64,000 bases of DNA from Arachis hypogaea (taxonomy: Eukaryota; Streptophyta; Magnoliopsida; Fabales; Fabaceae): assembly GCF_003086295.3 (NCBI RefSeq), contig NC_092052.1:26263427-26327426 (forward strand), written 5' to 3'. Shown in pieces: positions 21,240 through 32,324 of this stretch; positions within the stretch are counted from its first letter, which is position 1; every line of letters begins with the position of its first letter. A program made the position numbers and the translations under genes. The notes below the pieces were generated by a model that saw only the letters and a list, made by a program, of their open reading frames with translations, made no database searches and was not told the DNA's origin.

Positions 21240-23485
21240 TAACAAAAGGATGTTGCAGGTAGAGAAGTAGTTTAATAAAACATACAAATAAAATAACTAA
21301 CCCGGTCCGGCCTGTATACGTCGTCCCCCTCAAATGCATTGTCACGTAAATCCGGCTGTTGACGCTGTTCACCCTTACAGCCGGTGCATTGCCTCCTTTT
21401 ACCAAGTGCCTTCTTCTTTGCAAGTTTTGGGGCCCCCTTTGCCTTAGAAACAACTGGATCCCTCACGACAAGATTACCTTCACCCACGTGTTCGTCGCTC
21501 CGTCGAACCCCAGTACGAAATGCCCTATAATCTAACTCGAGGTCTTTTCATAACGATTCAATTCCACACATTGCCTTTTGGAACATGGACAACCTTTGTG
21601 CCCCCAGGAAAAACATCTACTGCGAGGCGGAATGGAGTGCCCATGACGGAGGATGACACCACACTCGCTAACGTCTCCCCAATTTTCTGTGTATTGCTCA
21701 AGGGACTTTGCATCAGTTCTCCACCTCCGCAGAACGATCTTATCGCGTATCTCCTTTAGGTGCTCTGCCTTCATGACGAAGAACATGTGCTTGCATGGAT
21801 AACCATGCTTCTTCCAGAAATTACATTGGCAACTTAACTTCCCAGTTGACCGACCGAAGGACGACATTATGTGAACATCAGGTTCCTCGTACTCCTCCAG
21901 GGTGTATACAATTGTATTCATGATCCTCCTTTTGCTAATTAGGATCAATGCACCAACCCCATCGATCTGCTTCTTAACATCACCAAACACTTCTCTGGTG
22001 TACACTGAAGCGGCATGTCGTTCAATACTTCTGAGGCATGTTGTCATAACCGGAACCGAGTTTATGGATTGAAACTGGAGCAGCATCTCCTTATTTGATA
22101 CTCGCGGGCAACCATATCTAAGCTCTGCACCAGCTCCAAAATTGTGTGGGTGGACTTCGAAAACTTGTTCACATATGCATTAATTCCTTCACAGCGGGAT
22201 GTAATCCGATAGCCAGCACAGAACTTGTCACGCAGATAAGCACTTGCCCACATCTCCTTTTTATCATACATCTGGCATGACCACTGCTTCTCGCGTAGGC
22301 CATACTCATCGGTGGCCTGCTCCCATTCCGATTCAAAGTCCTCTATCGCCATCTCCACGTACAACCATCTTCTAAACAGCCCACGTAAATCTGCATCCTT
22401 CACATTTGATGTGACATTCTTCTCCACATGCCATGCACACAAACGATGCGTCGACTCGGGGAGGACTTCAGAAACTACTTTTATCATAGCTTTGTCCCCG
22501 TCAGTCACCACTACAGACGGCTTCTTACTACACATGATCTCCATCAAATTCTCCAGCATCCACCGATAGGATGCCAGACTTTCATCAAGCAACAACCCGA
22601 ACCCGAAGATAGTGGTCTGCTTATGATTGTTTGATCCAGAAAAATCACAATCGGTCTCTTGTATTTATTTTTCTTGTAGGTTGAATCGAACGCCAATACA
22701 TCACCAAAGTATTGGTAATCGACTCAGTTAGATCCGTCCGCCCAAATCAGATTTGCGAGCCTGTTGTCACTAATCACATTATATTTTGCGATTGCCATGG
22801 GGTCTGATTCGGCTTTTCCCTCTAGATACACTAATGCAGAATTCGCATCACCATCAGTTATTTTAATATGCCGCCGTTTGTCAGCATAGTTATAGACATC
22901 CTTCTTCAGGAATCCCAACAACGAATAGCCACCGGCCATACCAGCCATGTACCCTACAATCTTAGACGTTGCAATACCATGCGCTTGCATCCCAACTATT
23001 TGACTCTTTGCTACTTCCGTTAACCCACGATGATTGGCAATCATGTGCACAATTCCTGCCGGTGTCAGCTCGTGATTGTGTTCGGTAACTAACTTCCTAA
23101 CCTTCCAATACTTATCATTTTTATCTAAATAAACCAATAACATTGCCTTGTAGTTAGTTCTTGTCTCCGGTTTGTGTACCCTCGTTCTGTCAACCCTGTC
23201 GTAGTGTTTATGTTTCCTCAAGCCTTCCTTGTTACAAAAAAACCTATACCTAACCAAATTCCCCTTACAATCTTTTCCGGAGTCACCCTTTCGCACCCCA
23301 AATCCATGTAGTTTTCCAAACCCCCGATAGAACTCATATGTATTATCAATGCTGAACCATACCTTCTTCAGGATGTCATCCACACTCAGTCCGGCGAGGT
23401 CTTCCAACTCAGAACATTCATCCTCATATGCATCACTTTCACTCCCTCCACAATCAGCATCCTCCTCGCTCAGAGTCACCTCCAT
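21240..23485 (-). pseudogene. FAR1-type Mutator (MULE) transposase, frameshifted
   Basis: Read from 23485 on the minus strand. An acidic N-terminus (LSEEDADCGGSESDAYEDE) leads to a FAR1 DNA-binding domain (FYRGFGKLHGFGVRKGDSG to LVTEHNHELTPAGIVHMI). The MULE catalytic core has FDSTYKKNKY, VVVTDGDKAM and SRCEGINA, which carry D, D and E. A SWIM zinc finger follows (LSCQCNFWKKHGYPCKHMFF) and then a zinc-knuckle-like KRRQCTGCK. Lesions: a TGA in ADGSN-stop-VDYQYFGD (22724), a one-base loss just after KRPIVIF (near 22655), and another shift near 22085. A zinc ligand in the FAR1 domain (normally TRTNCKAM) is Tyr here. The product would excise and insert the MULE in the nucleus, but this copy cannot be active. 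Confidence 0.88.
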
Positions 23486-25481
23486 TGAAATACTCTACCT
23501 AATTAATTATTATATACCTCAAGAAATTTCCCACATAATGAAAATTGAACACAACACATAGCCTTACGACAAAAATAAAACATCACTAAGCAATCAATCA
23601 CCTCTTCCAAACACAGCCTTAGAACAAATAACTTTTACTATAAGCATTGATGACAAAATTGATTTCTGGAACATAAAAAAAAAGTTTTGACAAGGTTCAA
23701 AATTTGAGCATTCGTGACAACAATTTTGACTCCTGAAACAAAACAAAAAACAGCATAACAACACCCAGAGTTGGACCATTGATCACAGAAAACTGATTTC
23801 TGGAAGAAAATAACCACAACAAAACTAGCAGAACAGCATTCACAGTTTGAGTGCCCATCACAAAAAAATTGACAAACACTCAACAAAACACTCAAAACAG
23901 ATTTTTTTTCTCTTAGAAGAAGAAACCATGCCGCAAATAAGAAACCAATGTTCACCAATATCCAGCAATAATCTCGAAGACAACACTAAATACAAAAAAA
24001 ATCATGTAGCAAGTAATCAAGAACAGGACCTAAATAGATAATCCAATAAATTAATTCGCAGCGCCCTAACAACTTAGCAAATTACATCATCATCATCCCT
24101 ACAATTTAGCAAAGTTTCAACATAACAAGTTCACGCACAGAAAATCACAACAAAAGCAAAAAAATTAAAATGAATCGACGAACAGCGACACAAGAACAAT
24201 TAGCAAATCCACAAATTCACAAAAATAGTTGAAATTTACCAGAAGATACTAATGCCAGTGGAATCATCATGCTAACATAAGTTTTCTGTAAACATGCTAT
24301 TTGTGCAGCTAAAATTTTCTAATTACTAAGATCCAATTATTCTAATTTCACATGCAATCAACTTACCAAGTTTCTAAAAGCTAGAAATTATAAAGCCATC
24401 CAGTGACATGGTTAAAGCACTTCATCAAACATGTTGAGTGCAGTAAAATTAAAACAAAATAAGAGAATTCACAGCTTAACATCAATGTGATACAGAAGAG
24501 AATATAACTACAGTATACTTTAATTCAGTCTATTGAAAAAAATCCAACCTACTACTGAATCAAAAACTTACTTATTATAATAGAAATCAGAAGTTGCAGA
24601 GTTTGAAGCAGAATATTCGTCTTGTCTGGGTGTATTGTCTGGTGGCGGGTGTTAGGGAACTCACCCAGGCGACAAAAGAGAGCAGTTTGACGGCCAGGTG
24701 GAGCGCTCAGTTAGGTCCCAGCATTGGCAGGAGAGAGGCGTCGCTTCTGGACGACTGGGAATGTGAACTCAAACCGTGAACAGAGACTGAATGTGAACGG
24801 TGAATGCCGGGTGAACGTCAGCGGCGGAGAACGGGCACGAAGACGACCTCTGAATGAAGACGCAAACGTGAACGGCAAACAGACACTGGCTGAAGTGCGC
24901 CTGAGAAGACAACGACGACGGAGGCCGAGCTCGAAGTAGCAGCTGTGATCGGTGACCGCGAAGACGGGCTGAATACTTCGATCACTAGGGAAGCTACATA
25001 GACAGACGACCGGCGAACTTTGAACTCAACGTAAGCTACGGCTAGAGTTTCAATTTGGTACTAATTTGCTTTACTTCATACAGGGGGTTGGGGGTAACTT
25101 CACAAGTGACGGAGGGTGTGGAAGATGCTGACGGGTTAGGTTCTCTTCTTTTTTTCTTTTGGGTATAAAATTTTTCCAGGCCCATTCAAATTTTTCACCT
25201 AATTGAGGCCCGAACATAAAAAACAAAAAAACAATTATATTACATTATATTTAATTTCCAATTAATTAACTTACTGTTACTTCTTAATCTATTTGATAAC
25301 AACCTCGATTCCAGCACCTCTACTGAATTGTGGGATCCTCTGCTGCACCAACTGCCTTTCACTGTAACACCTGCAGAAGCAATGAATGTTTGAACGGGAT
25401 ACGTGTTTCAACCACGTTGAGACATGCAAGATCCACACCTGTTAAAGAATCTTTCTTTCAGCACAGTAGCAGCTCCCTTTT
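23486..25481. other. Upstream flank of the MULE transposase
   Basis: AT-rich to 24600, then a GC-richer, Arg/Glu-codon-like patch (24650-25020). It could be the transposase 5' UTR and the MULE end. I searched for an inverted match to sequence before 15015 and did not find one. The short frames look non-coding. Confidence 0.4.
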
Positions 25482-25618
25482 TCTTATCACTACTTTTAAA
25501 AAAATTCTTTAAAACATTTGCAATTGTATGACAACTTTTGTATAAAACCTTTTCCTTATCACTACTTTTAAAAAATTCTTTAAAACATTTGTTATTGTAT
25601 GACAACTTTTGTATAAGG
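25482..25618. repeat. Tandem duplication, two copies of about 70 bp
   Basis: The two copies share ttatcactacttttaaaaa, ttctttaaaacatttg and attgtatgacaacttttg, with a few differences. This is a simple local duplication. Confidence 0.8.
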
Positions 25619-26653
25619 TTTAGTAAGTGAAAATCAAAGTGAAAATTAGTAAAGTTTCTCGAATATGTAATTTTCATAATATATAAATTTATTTATATAT
25701 TTTAAAAAATTATAATTTTTATTATTTAATCATACTATTTTTATTATTGTCTAAATTATTTAATTCAGTTTCATCTTATTTCATTTAAAAATTTTAGTGG
25801 CGTTATTTTGTCTCATTCAGGACTCAACAAATTTTAACAACTGAGTAACCTTTTTTCCTTAAAGTATATATGACAATTTTAGCATTTTGATATTGAATTC
25901 TTCTTAAAATCCATATTTTGGTAACAAAGTATCCATACATGGTCCATTTATTTTTTCTTTTCAATAGTCACATTCTCTATGTAAAAAAATTATGGCTTCT
26001 ACATTTTCATCCGTCAATTTTTATCTTTTTCTCTATAAAATTTACAATTTTTTTTATTTAAAAGAAAACCACTAAAATTACAGTGGTGATGCTAATATCT
26101 TTATTCTTTACCTGCCGGCTGCATATGGGCACTGGCCAAGTCATTTCTCCAAAAGTACACATCCAAAATTTGTCATCATTACAATTCTTAACAACCTCAA
26201 AAAAAAGAAGAAAAAACAAAGTCGCACCAAGTCTACTTTGTAATTTCGTGTGGAATCCGAAAAAAGCATATTGCAAGTGACAAGAATAATCATAGAAATT
26301 AAACAACAGTCAACACAGTAAAGTCTTCGAAATTTCATCTGCAACTCTCTAATCAATTCCCACTCAACTCCTTCTCTTTCATCCTTCAACTAACTCTTTG
26401 GAAAGTGGTATTTATTCAAACTTTTCTTGTTTAACTGTATGCTTACTATCATGTTGTTCAAGGCTACTAGTTTTTTATTTGATATGAATTTCATTTCATT
26501 TATTTTGAATTTTAGTTTAAGATAAAATCAAAGCATATGAAATTTGTTGATTTAGATAATTCCTTCTTTTCTCTTAACAAGATTTGATTCACAGTCTGAA
26601 GCAGCAGTTCACTTTAGAATTGTGAGCAAAATTGAAGAATTTGTTCATAGCAG
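25619..26653 (+). other. Upstream region and leader of EXO70 gene 1
   Basis: AT-rich. The first EXO70 gene begins at 26654. I looked here for the membrane-anchor exon seen in the paralogue at 44883 and found no frame encoding it. The last 300 bp are likely promoter and 5' UTR. Confidence 0.45.
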
Positions 26654-28285
26654 ATGGATTCGAATTCTCCAGAGGTTGTGCAAGTTAATTCAGGTTCACA
26701 AATGGATGTAGATTCACAAGAACAAGAAGAAGACATGCAAGTGGATTCAGATGAAGCCGTGCAACAAGCCAATTCAGAATCGCAAGAAGCGAAAACAGAT
26801 ATTGCTCTGATCATGCCAACACTCACTGCTTATATGAACGTGATAAGGACTAATAATTCCACGGTGATTGATGCGATTCACAACTACTTGGGACAATACC
26901 TTCAATCCGAAGAAATCGATGACTTGGACTTCATGGAACATATCTCAATCGATGCCTCCAACTTGGTGATCAACGCGATTCATCCAGATATGATTGATAA
27001 CCTCCACAAAGAAGTTAAGATGATGCTCGAAGCAGGCTTTGACAGAGAATGTTGCAACGAGTACAGCAAATTTCGCACTAAGTGCTTAGGAAGCTACCTG
27101 TCATATATGAAGACTCTGCAGCCACAGCTTGAATTTGAGGAAAATGCTAAGAAGGGGACAAAGTTTTTTAATCATGAGATTAGGGAATGGACTAAAGTTT
27201 CAAATGTAATTGTGAGGGTTTTGCTTCCAAGTGAAAGAACACTCTGCCAGCGCGCTTTCTTGCGTTACACGGAAGCTAAGAATCTTGCTTTAATGGAGGT
27301 TTGTAGGCCGTTGCTGATTAGAATACTAGATTCCGCGGTTAAACATGCAGTTGAACTTGCTCGCTCCAATAAAATTGAATATTTTTCCAGGATTTCCAGA
27401 GTGTTCAAAGCATTTCATGACTTGATTCCGGAGATTGAGTCGCTGTTTCCCAGCCCTGAGCCACTTGGCGATTCGATAAGAAATGAAGTCATCAACACTA
27501 GAAAGAGGTTGGGGAAAGCAACTATGGACATTCTTGAGAGGCTAGAGGATTGGATTTACAAGGAGAATGAGATGGCGAGTTTTTATGGAGGGCTTTATCC
27601 GATAATCTCTTGGGATGTGATGAACTGCCTGGGGGAAATCTGCGAAGCTTGGACTGTAATCGGCCTTGAGAAAGTTCTAGAAGAGATTCCAATGGTTTCT
27701 GATGGAGAAGGAACTGCTTCTTGTTCTTCATTCTCTGTTCAGTTTGATAGGATAATAGAGATGTTAAATAGCCATGTGGAAATCGAATCTAAGAAATATA
27801 CTGACCCTGCTGAGGGCTATATTTTCATGATGAATAGTCAGAGGTATATACAACAGAAGATAATTGAGTGTCAATCAAAAATGAGCACGATTTTGCTGAT
27901 GATGAATGGCGCGATCGATGAGAATAATGCCAAGGCGAGACAGAATCTCGAAGATTATCGAGGAAGCTCGTGGGATGAGGTTATTGGGCTTTTGAAGCAG
28001 GGCGACGGAGACGAGCCAAATGAGGTGGAATCTATGAAAGAGAATCTCAAATTGTTCAATGTTCAGTTTAAGGAAATATGCAGGGTTCAGTCTACATGGT
28101 TTGTTCTTGATGACGAGCTAAGAAAGGAAATAAGAGAGACCATAGAGGAAATTTTGTTGCCAAGTTATGGAACCTTCATTGGTAAGTTTCAGAAAGTTCT
28201 TGGTTCTGATGCTGATAGGTACATTGAGTATTCAATGTATGACATTGATGCTCTACTCAATGATTTGTTTCGCGGAGGCAGTTGA
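26654..28285 (+). CDS. EXO70: EXO70 exocyst subunit, anchor-less paralogue
   Basis: A single 543-codon exon with no lesion. Residues 1-45 are an acidic linker with repeated VDSQ/VDSD units (QMDVDSQEQEEDMQVDSDEA). The EXO70 fold follows, with EWTKVSNVIVRVLLPSERTL, KRLGKATMDILERLEDWI, QNLEDYRGSSWDEVIGLLK and the hallmark C-terminal block EICRVQSTWFVLDDELRKEI / ILLPSYGTFIGKF. EXO70 is the exocyst subunit that binds phosphoinositides and tethers secretory vesicles at membranes. It is closely related to the gene at 44883, but that gene carries about 170 more N-terminal residues with membrane helices. Here translation starts at the linker, so the protein should be soluble. I infer loss of the anchor rather than a missed exon, but a distant upstream exon cannot be excluded. 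Confidence 0.9.
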   Translation: MDSNSPEVVQVNSGSQMDVDSQEQEEDMQVDSDEAVQQANSESQEAKTDIALIMPTLTAYMNVIRTNNSTVIDAIHNYLGQYLQSEEIDDLDFMEHISIDASNLVINAIHPDMIDNLHKEVKMMLEAGFDRECCNEYSKFRTKCLGSYLSYMKTLQPQLEFEENAKKGTKFFNHEIREWTKVSNVIVRVLLPSERTLCQRAFLRYTEAKNLALMEVCRPLLIRILDSAVKHAVELARSNKIEYFSRISRVFKAFHDLIPEIESLFPSPEPLGDSIRNEVINTRKRLGKATMDILERLEDWIYKENEMASFYGGLYPIISWDVMNCLGEICEAWTVIGLEKVLEEIPMVSDGEGTASCSSFSVQFDRIIEMLNSHVEIESKKYTDPAEGYIFMMNSQRYIQQKIIECQSKMSTILLMMNGAIDENNAKARQNLEDYRGSSWDEVIGLLKQGDGDEPNEVESMKENLKLFNVQFKEICRVQSTWFVLDDELRKEIRETIEEILLPSYGTFIGKFQKVLGSDADRYIEYSMYDIDALLNDLFRGGS

Positions 28286-28589
28286 GTTGTGTATCATGTT
28301 AGAAGCATCTGCATTGTGGAAAATGGTTACAATCTTATAGCAAAAGAATAGAGTTGAAGAGGTTGTGTAACTAGTATAATTAGGGTTAACGAAAATTTAT
28401 TAGGGCCAAATAAGGCTTTCTTCTTTGTTTGGCACTCTGTTTGTTAAACCCTGTTGATCCAATTTAGTTGAAGAGGTATATATATAATATAATCTTTGGC
28501 ATAGCAGTAAGAAGTGATGTCTCTGATAGTTATGATTATATAAATTCACAAATTAGGTGATAATAAGTTAATAACTAATAATCATAGAT

Positions 28590-29010
28590 AATTTGATAAG
28601 GGGCATACTGCATATAATTTATATCGTTCACTTAAATCATATTCCCATTGAGACACTGCTTCCTTGCTTTTGAAAAAATAATAAAAAAATCCTGACATAT
28701 CACAAGAACATGGTTCAGTGGGCAGTTTGAAAAAACCATACCAGAGAAAGGGAAAAGGATCGCGATAATCCGAGAGGCATGTGCTCAATTTACAGTGTCA
28801 TCCCTAAAAATGCTGCACTGAGAAGCAAAAGCAAATGGCTTGCATAAGAGTATATGATTATGAAGAGAATGAGAATATATCTCTGATTAGTATTACTTGT
28901 ATATTATTATTTAAGTATTAAAGTTTCACCTCAACCTGGTTAAACGATCAATTTGAGAATCCTCAGCCCAAAACAGAACTCAATTGCACACCTAAATGAA
29001 TGAAAAGTTT
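28590..29010. repeat. Segmental duplication block, downstream of EXO70 gene 1 (copy 1)
   Basis: Collinear with 48770-49115 downstream of EXO70 gene 2. Shared stretches include aatggcttgcataagagtat, gagaatgagaatatatct and caacctggttaaacga. A second collinear block lies at 30530-30690 here and 49225-49375 there (attaataatggtgcaactct, gaaacagggaagaagctaaa). So the duplication extends well beyond the gene. Confidence 0.85.
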
Positions 29011-29321
29011 AAAAAATTAATTAAAAAGAAAAACAAAAAAGAAAGAAAGAATAAAAGATACTATTATACGAAATACAAAATGGACATCTCCTATACTATC
29101 TAGAATAACCATCTTCCCAAAAGTTTAAATTGATTTTGGAGTTCACCAAGAATTGAACCTTTGATTTTTCGGATCTAGCACTTTAATACCATGTCATGAT
29201 ACCATTCATTCCAAAAGCTTCAGCTAATAAGAAAAGGTAACATTAATAGTTATATCTCTAATACTCCCTAAACCTCCATTGGCTCCTCGTATTTTCCTTT
29301 AAAATTATTATCTTATATATA

Positions 29322-30510
29322 AAAGAACAACGCATATAGTAAACAAATGGAACAACGAATTAAAAAAATAAAAGTAAAATTAATTTTAAAATTAAAAAAC
29401 CCATTAAAAAACATTATACCAATTAACTCTAATTTTACTTTAGAAAATCTTCTCCTTCTTCCCATCTCTCATTAGCCGTCGCCCAGCATCTTCCGTCGTG
29501 CAGCACGAATTCCCCCTTGCGCTGCCCCACCCCCGTCGCACCATCACAACCCCAGCATCCTCCGTCATGCCGCACGGATTCCTCCTTGCGCCGCCCCCAC
29601 CCCCATCGCGCCAGCACAGCTTCCTCCCCCGCACGCCGCAACAACCACCAACCATGCAAGCGCAACCACCGTTCGTCCTCTTCTCCCCTGCATCACGCTG
29701 CGCATTTCGGATGAAGACACACCCTTCCCCGTCGCGCTATCACAGCTTCCTCCCCTGTGTGCCGCAGCAACCCCTGACCATGCAAGCGAAGCCGCCATGA
29801 GTCCTCTTCTTTCTTGCGTCGCACCGCGCATTCTGGAAGAAAATGCCACCGATCCACATCCGCATTCCACAGTCGTCACTAGAGGCAGCCAGAGTGCCGC
29901 TGTCCCGTGAAACCCGCACAGTCGCAGCCGTAATTGATTCACGATCCCGTTCTCCTGCTGTCGCTGCTGTTTCCTTCCCTAGATCGCGCCTTGAATTGCT
30001 GTCACGACTCAGGACCGCCGCATTGAATTGTCGTTGATTTTATTAGTAATGCGGATGGTTATTATGTTTATTTAATTTGGATTTAAGTACATACAATGAA
30101 ATTTGGTGGATGTTGTGAATAGTTATTTTTATTTTAGGGTGGATGTTTATTTAATTTGAATTGAATTTAAGTAGATACAATGAAATTTATTGGATATTCA
30201 TTTTATTAGATATGTGAATGGTTTATAAATCGACGGCTTGATGGAGAAGAAGCTTGACGGCACTGAAGCTGGCTGGTGAGGGAGGGACCGACGGTGCAAT
30301 GAGAGTTTGGGGAGGGGATATGCGACAGTAAGTTAAAAGGTGGATAGTTAAAGTGTAAAGGGTGAAAGTAAAATTTTTTGGAGGATAATTTGTGATAAAT
30401 TGTGTTTTTTTCTATCTTTTGTAGACTAAAAGTGCAGTTTATTGTTTATGTTATTCATAATTTTTATATTTTTTATTATAAACAATGTAAATAATAAATT
30501 AAAAAAAATA
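29322..30510. mobile_element. 1.2 kb insertion with GC-rich repeats, type unknown
   Basis: Aligning the two duplicated segments, attattatcttatat... is followed directly by aaatgttatca in copy 2 (49170-49195). In copy 1 those parts are separated by about 1.2 kb, so this stretch was inserted. It has a GC-rich core with two internal duplications: about 68-bp units at 29487-29622 and 100-125-bp units at 29622-29850. Long frames on both strands here are low-complexity Pro/Arg/Ala and come from base composition. I found no terminal repeats. Confidence 0.55.
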
Positions 30511-30957
30511 AAATTAATTATAAATGTTATCAACCTAAAAAAAATAATGGCAAGTCTTCTTTGAAATTATGTAAAAAATGAGAAAAATAATGTCTTAGAA
30601 GAAAAGAATTAATAATGGTGCAACTCTTCTATGGAAGCTTCATGTGAAACAGGGAAGAAGCTAAAAACTTCAGTTCAGACGGAAAGAAAGAGGCTAGTTT
30701 TTCACATGCATGTTGTGCTCTTTTTTCTTTTTTTGGTGGCAAAATGCTTGATGACACTAAATTGGCATCAATTCGGTAAGTGTCTATTTGCTTGTTGCGC
30801 TTCATGATTTAAGGATTAATTTGGATTGATCTTTTTTAAAAAAAAAAATTAATAGATAAAAATTATTTTATATTTATTTTTTTAATAAAAATATTTTTTT
30901 TAAAAGACATATTTAAATAGATTTTAAATTAAATAAAAGTACTTCATTTTTGAATAA
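30511..30957. other. Duplicated block continued, then AT-rich spacer
   Basis: Positions 30530-30690 match 49225-49375. The rest shows no gene. Confidence 0.5.
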
Positions 30958-31490
30958 TTGACACTACTAAATCAATTGATTTCTAATATTATATAATTGT
31001 CTTAAAAACAAAAGTGCTACATAGATGTCCAAGTTTACATTACATAAAGTACGTGTAAATTGAATGTATTTTTTATTTACCAAGAGAAGAGCCGTAGTGG
31101 CAAATCAATAGAAGCTATTAGGTTCGATTTACTTGAATACATTAACAAAAATATAAATCGAAGCTACCTAATATATTGGATCAATGTGATAAATCGAATT
31201 TAGTAAGTTCGATTTACCTATGTGCATCACCTATATAAATAGGAATAAAACATTAAACTCTCATTAAAGTAGAACTCACAATAGCTAGTGAACATAATTT
31301 TCTAGTTCTTATTAATGTATTTAAGTAAATCGACTTTAATAGATTCGATTTATTTGCTAGTACATTCCTCTCTTGATAAATCAAATCAAAGTCGATTTAC
31401 ATAGTTTCAATGTAAATCTAGACATTCATGTAACACTTTTGATTTTAGGACAATCACGTAGTACTAGAGAGTAATTGATTTAGTGGTTTC
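30958..31490. mobile_element. MITE with about 90-bp inverted repeats and AAATCGA palindromes
   Basis: Left arm ACTACTAAATCAATT ... AATTGTCTTAAAAACAAAAGTG and the complementary right arm (31405-31490) pair over about 90 bp with some mismatches. The centre carries six or more facing copies of AAATCGA / TCGATTT (31128, 31164, 31194, 31213, 31328, 31344, 31396). There is no clear target duplication. The long inverted repeats suggest a Mutator-like MITE. Confidence 0.6.
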
Positions 31491-31631
31491 TATTACCCTT
31501 TATTTTTTAAGAAAGTACATTTTTCACTTAAGAAAACTAATCCAAACTGGTATTAAGTTTGGCAAACATGTTTCTATAATTGTTAGGTAACCAACTAGAG
31601 TACCAGCCAACCTTTTAAATTTCAAAAGACT

Positions 31632-32324
31632 CCATCCACCGCGTCCTCTTCTTGAAGAGAAACATCTCAAAACCTAAGAAAAAAAAATATCTAATAACCT
31701 ATATAAAAAAAACCATCAATTTACTTAGAGAAAAACCTCTTAAACCTGTAAAAAAAAATACACATTTAATCTGAAAGAAACAATTTAAAAAAATAGTTAA
31801 AAAAATAGGAAGCCAATGAAAAACATCATCTGAAACTCATAATGCATTGAAATCACCTTCCATCAAAACGGGCGTGATTCGAGATAGCTGACGACGAGGT
31901 GATCGAGTTGACTGCTTGGACGGCGCGGGTAAACGCCCTTGCGTGAACCGCAATGGAGGATAAAGCTGCGGTAGATTACTTAGACATCCGCGAGGATTCG
32001 GAATGTGCGGAGCGATGGGGTGTTTGATCATATGCGAGCACTTCTGTGTGACAATGAAGGCCGCGCGATGGCAAGGACGATGCTGACGTCAATAGGGGGA
32101 CCATGGCATCACAATGGAGAGGACAAGATGTCGGCGACGCGACGCAAAACGGCTGCAAGGGATGACGCGCGGGGAGCGGCGATTGCACGTGATGGAAGAC
32201 CAAAGCGGAAGTCGATTCGTGCAATGAGGGTGACACAACCAAGACATGACGGCGGCTCGACGGTGTGGGAGGAGGCAGATGTCGAAGGTATTCTGGAGGA
32301 GGAACGAGAGAGAATACTCCGCCG
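31632..32324. repeat. Tandem repeat unit A, left of the LTR element
   Basis: It begins ccgcgtcctcttcttgaa and ends gaacgagagagaatactccgccg. It is homologous along its length to unit B (41453-42205), in the same orientation. The GC-rich half holds overlapping frames on both strands (for example 32005-32370 plus and 31976-32332 minus) that I take as compositional. Confidence 0.75.

Larger units (their letters stand above)
15015..23485. mobile_element. Decayed autonomous Mutator-like element with viroplasmin and Ulp1 genes
   Basis: A FAR1-type MULE transposase on the minus strand (21240-23485) converges on two plus-strand transposon genes (15015-15880 and 17397-19950). Ulp1-like proteases carried by plant MULEs are known (Kaonashi-type and melon CUMULE elements). 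I could not find the terminal inverted repeats or 9-bp duplication, so the limits given are those of the coding part only; the element must extend further. All three genes carry lesions. Confidence 0.6.

Noticed and set aside
21520..22634. Plus-strand frames at 21520, 22312 and 22428
   Set aside because: These are shadows of the minus-strand transposase, which has clear domain motifs.
29435..30037. Overlapping 60-125 codon frames on both strands
   Set aside because: They arise from GC-rich internal repeats, are low-complexity and overlap each other in four frames.
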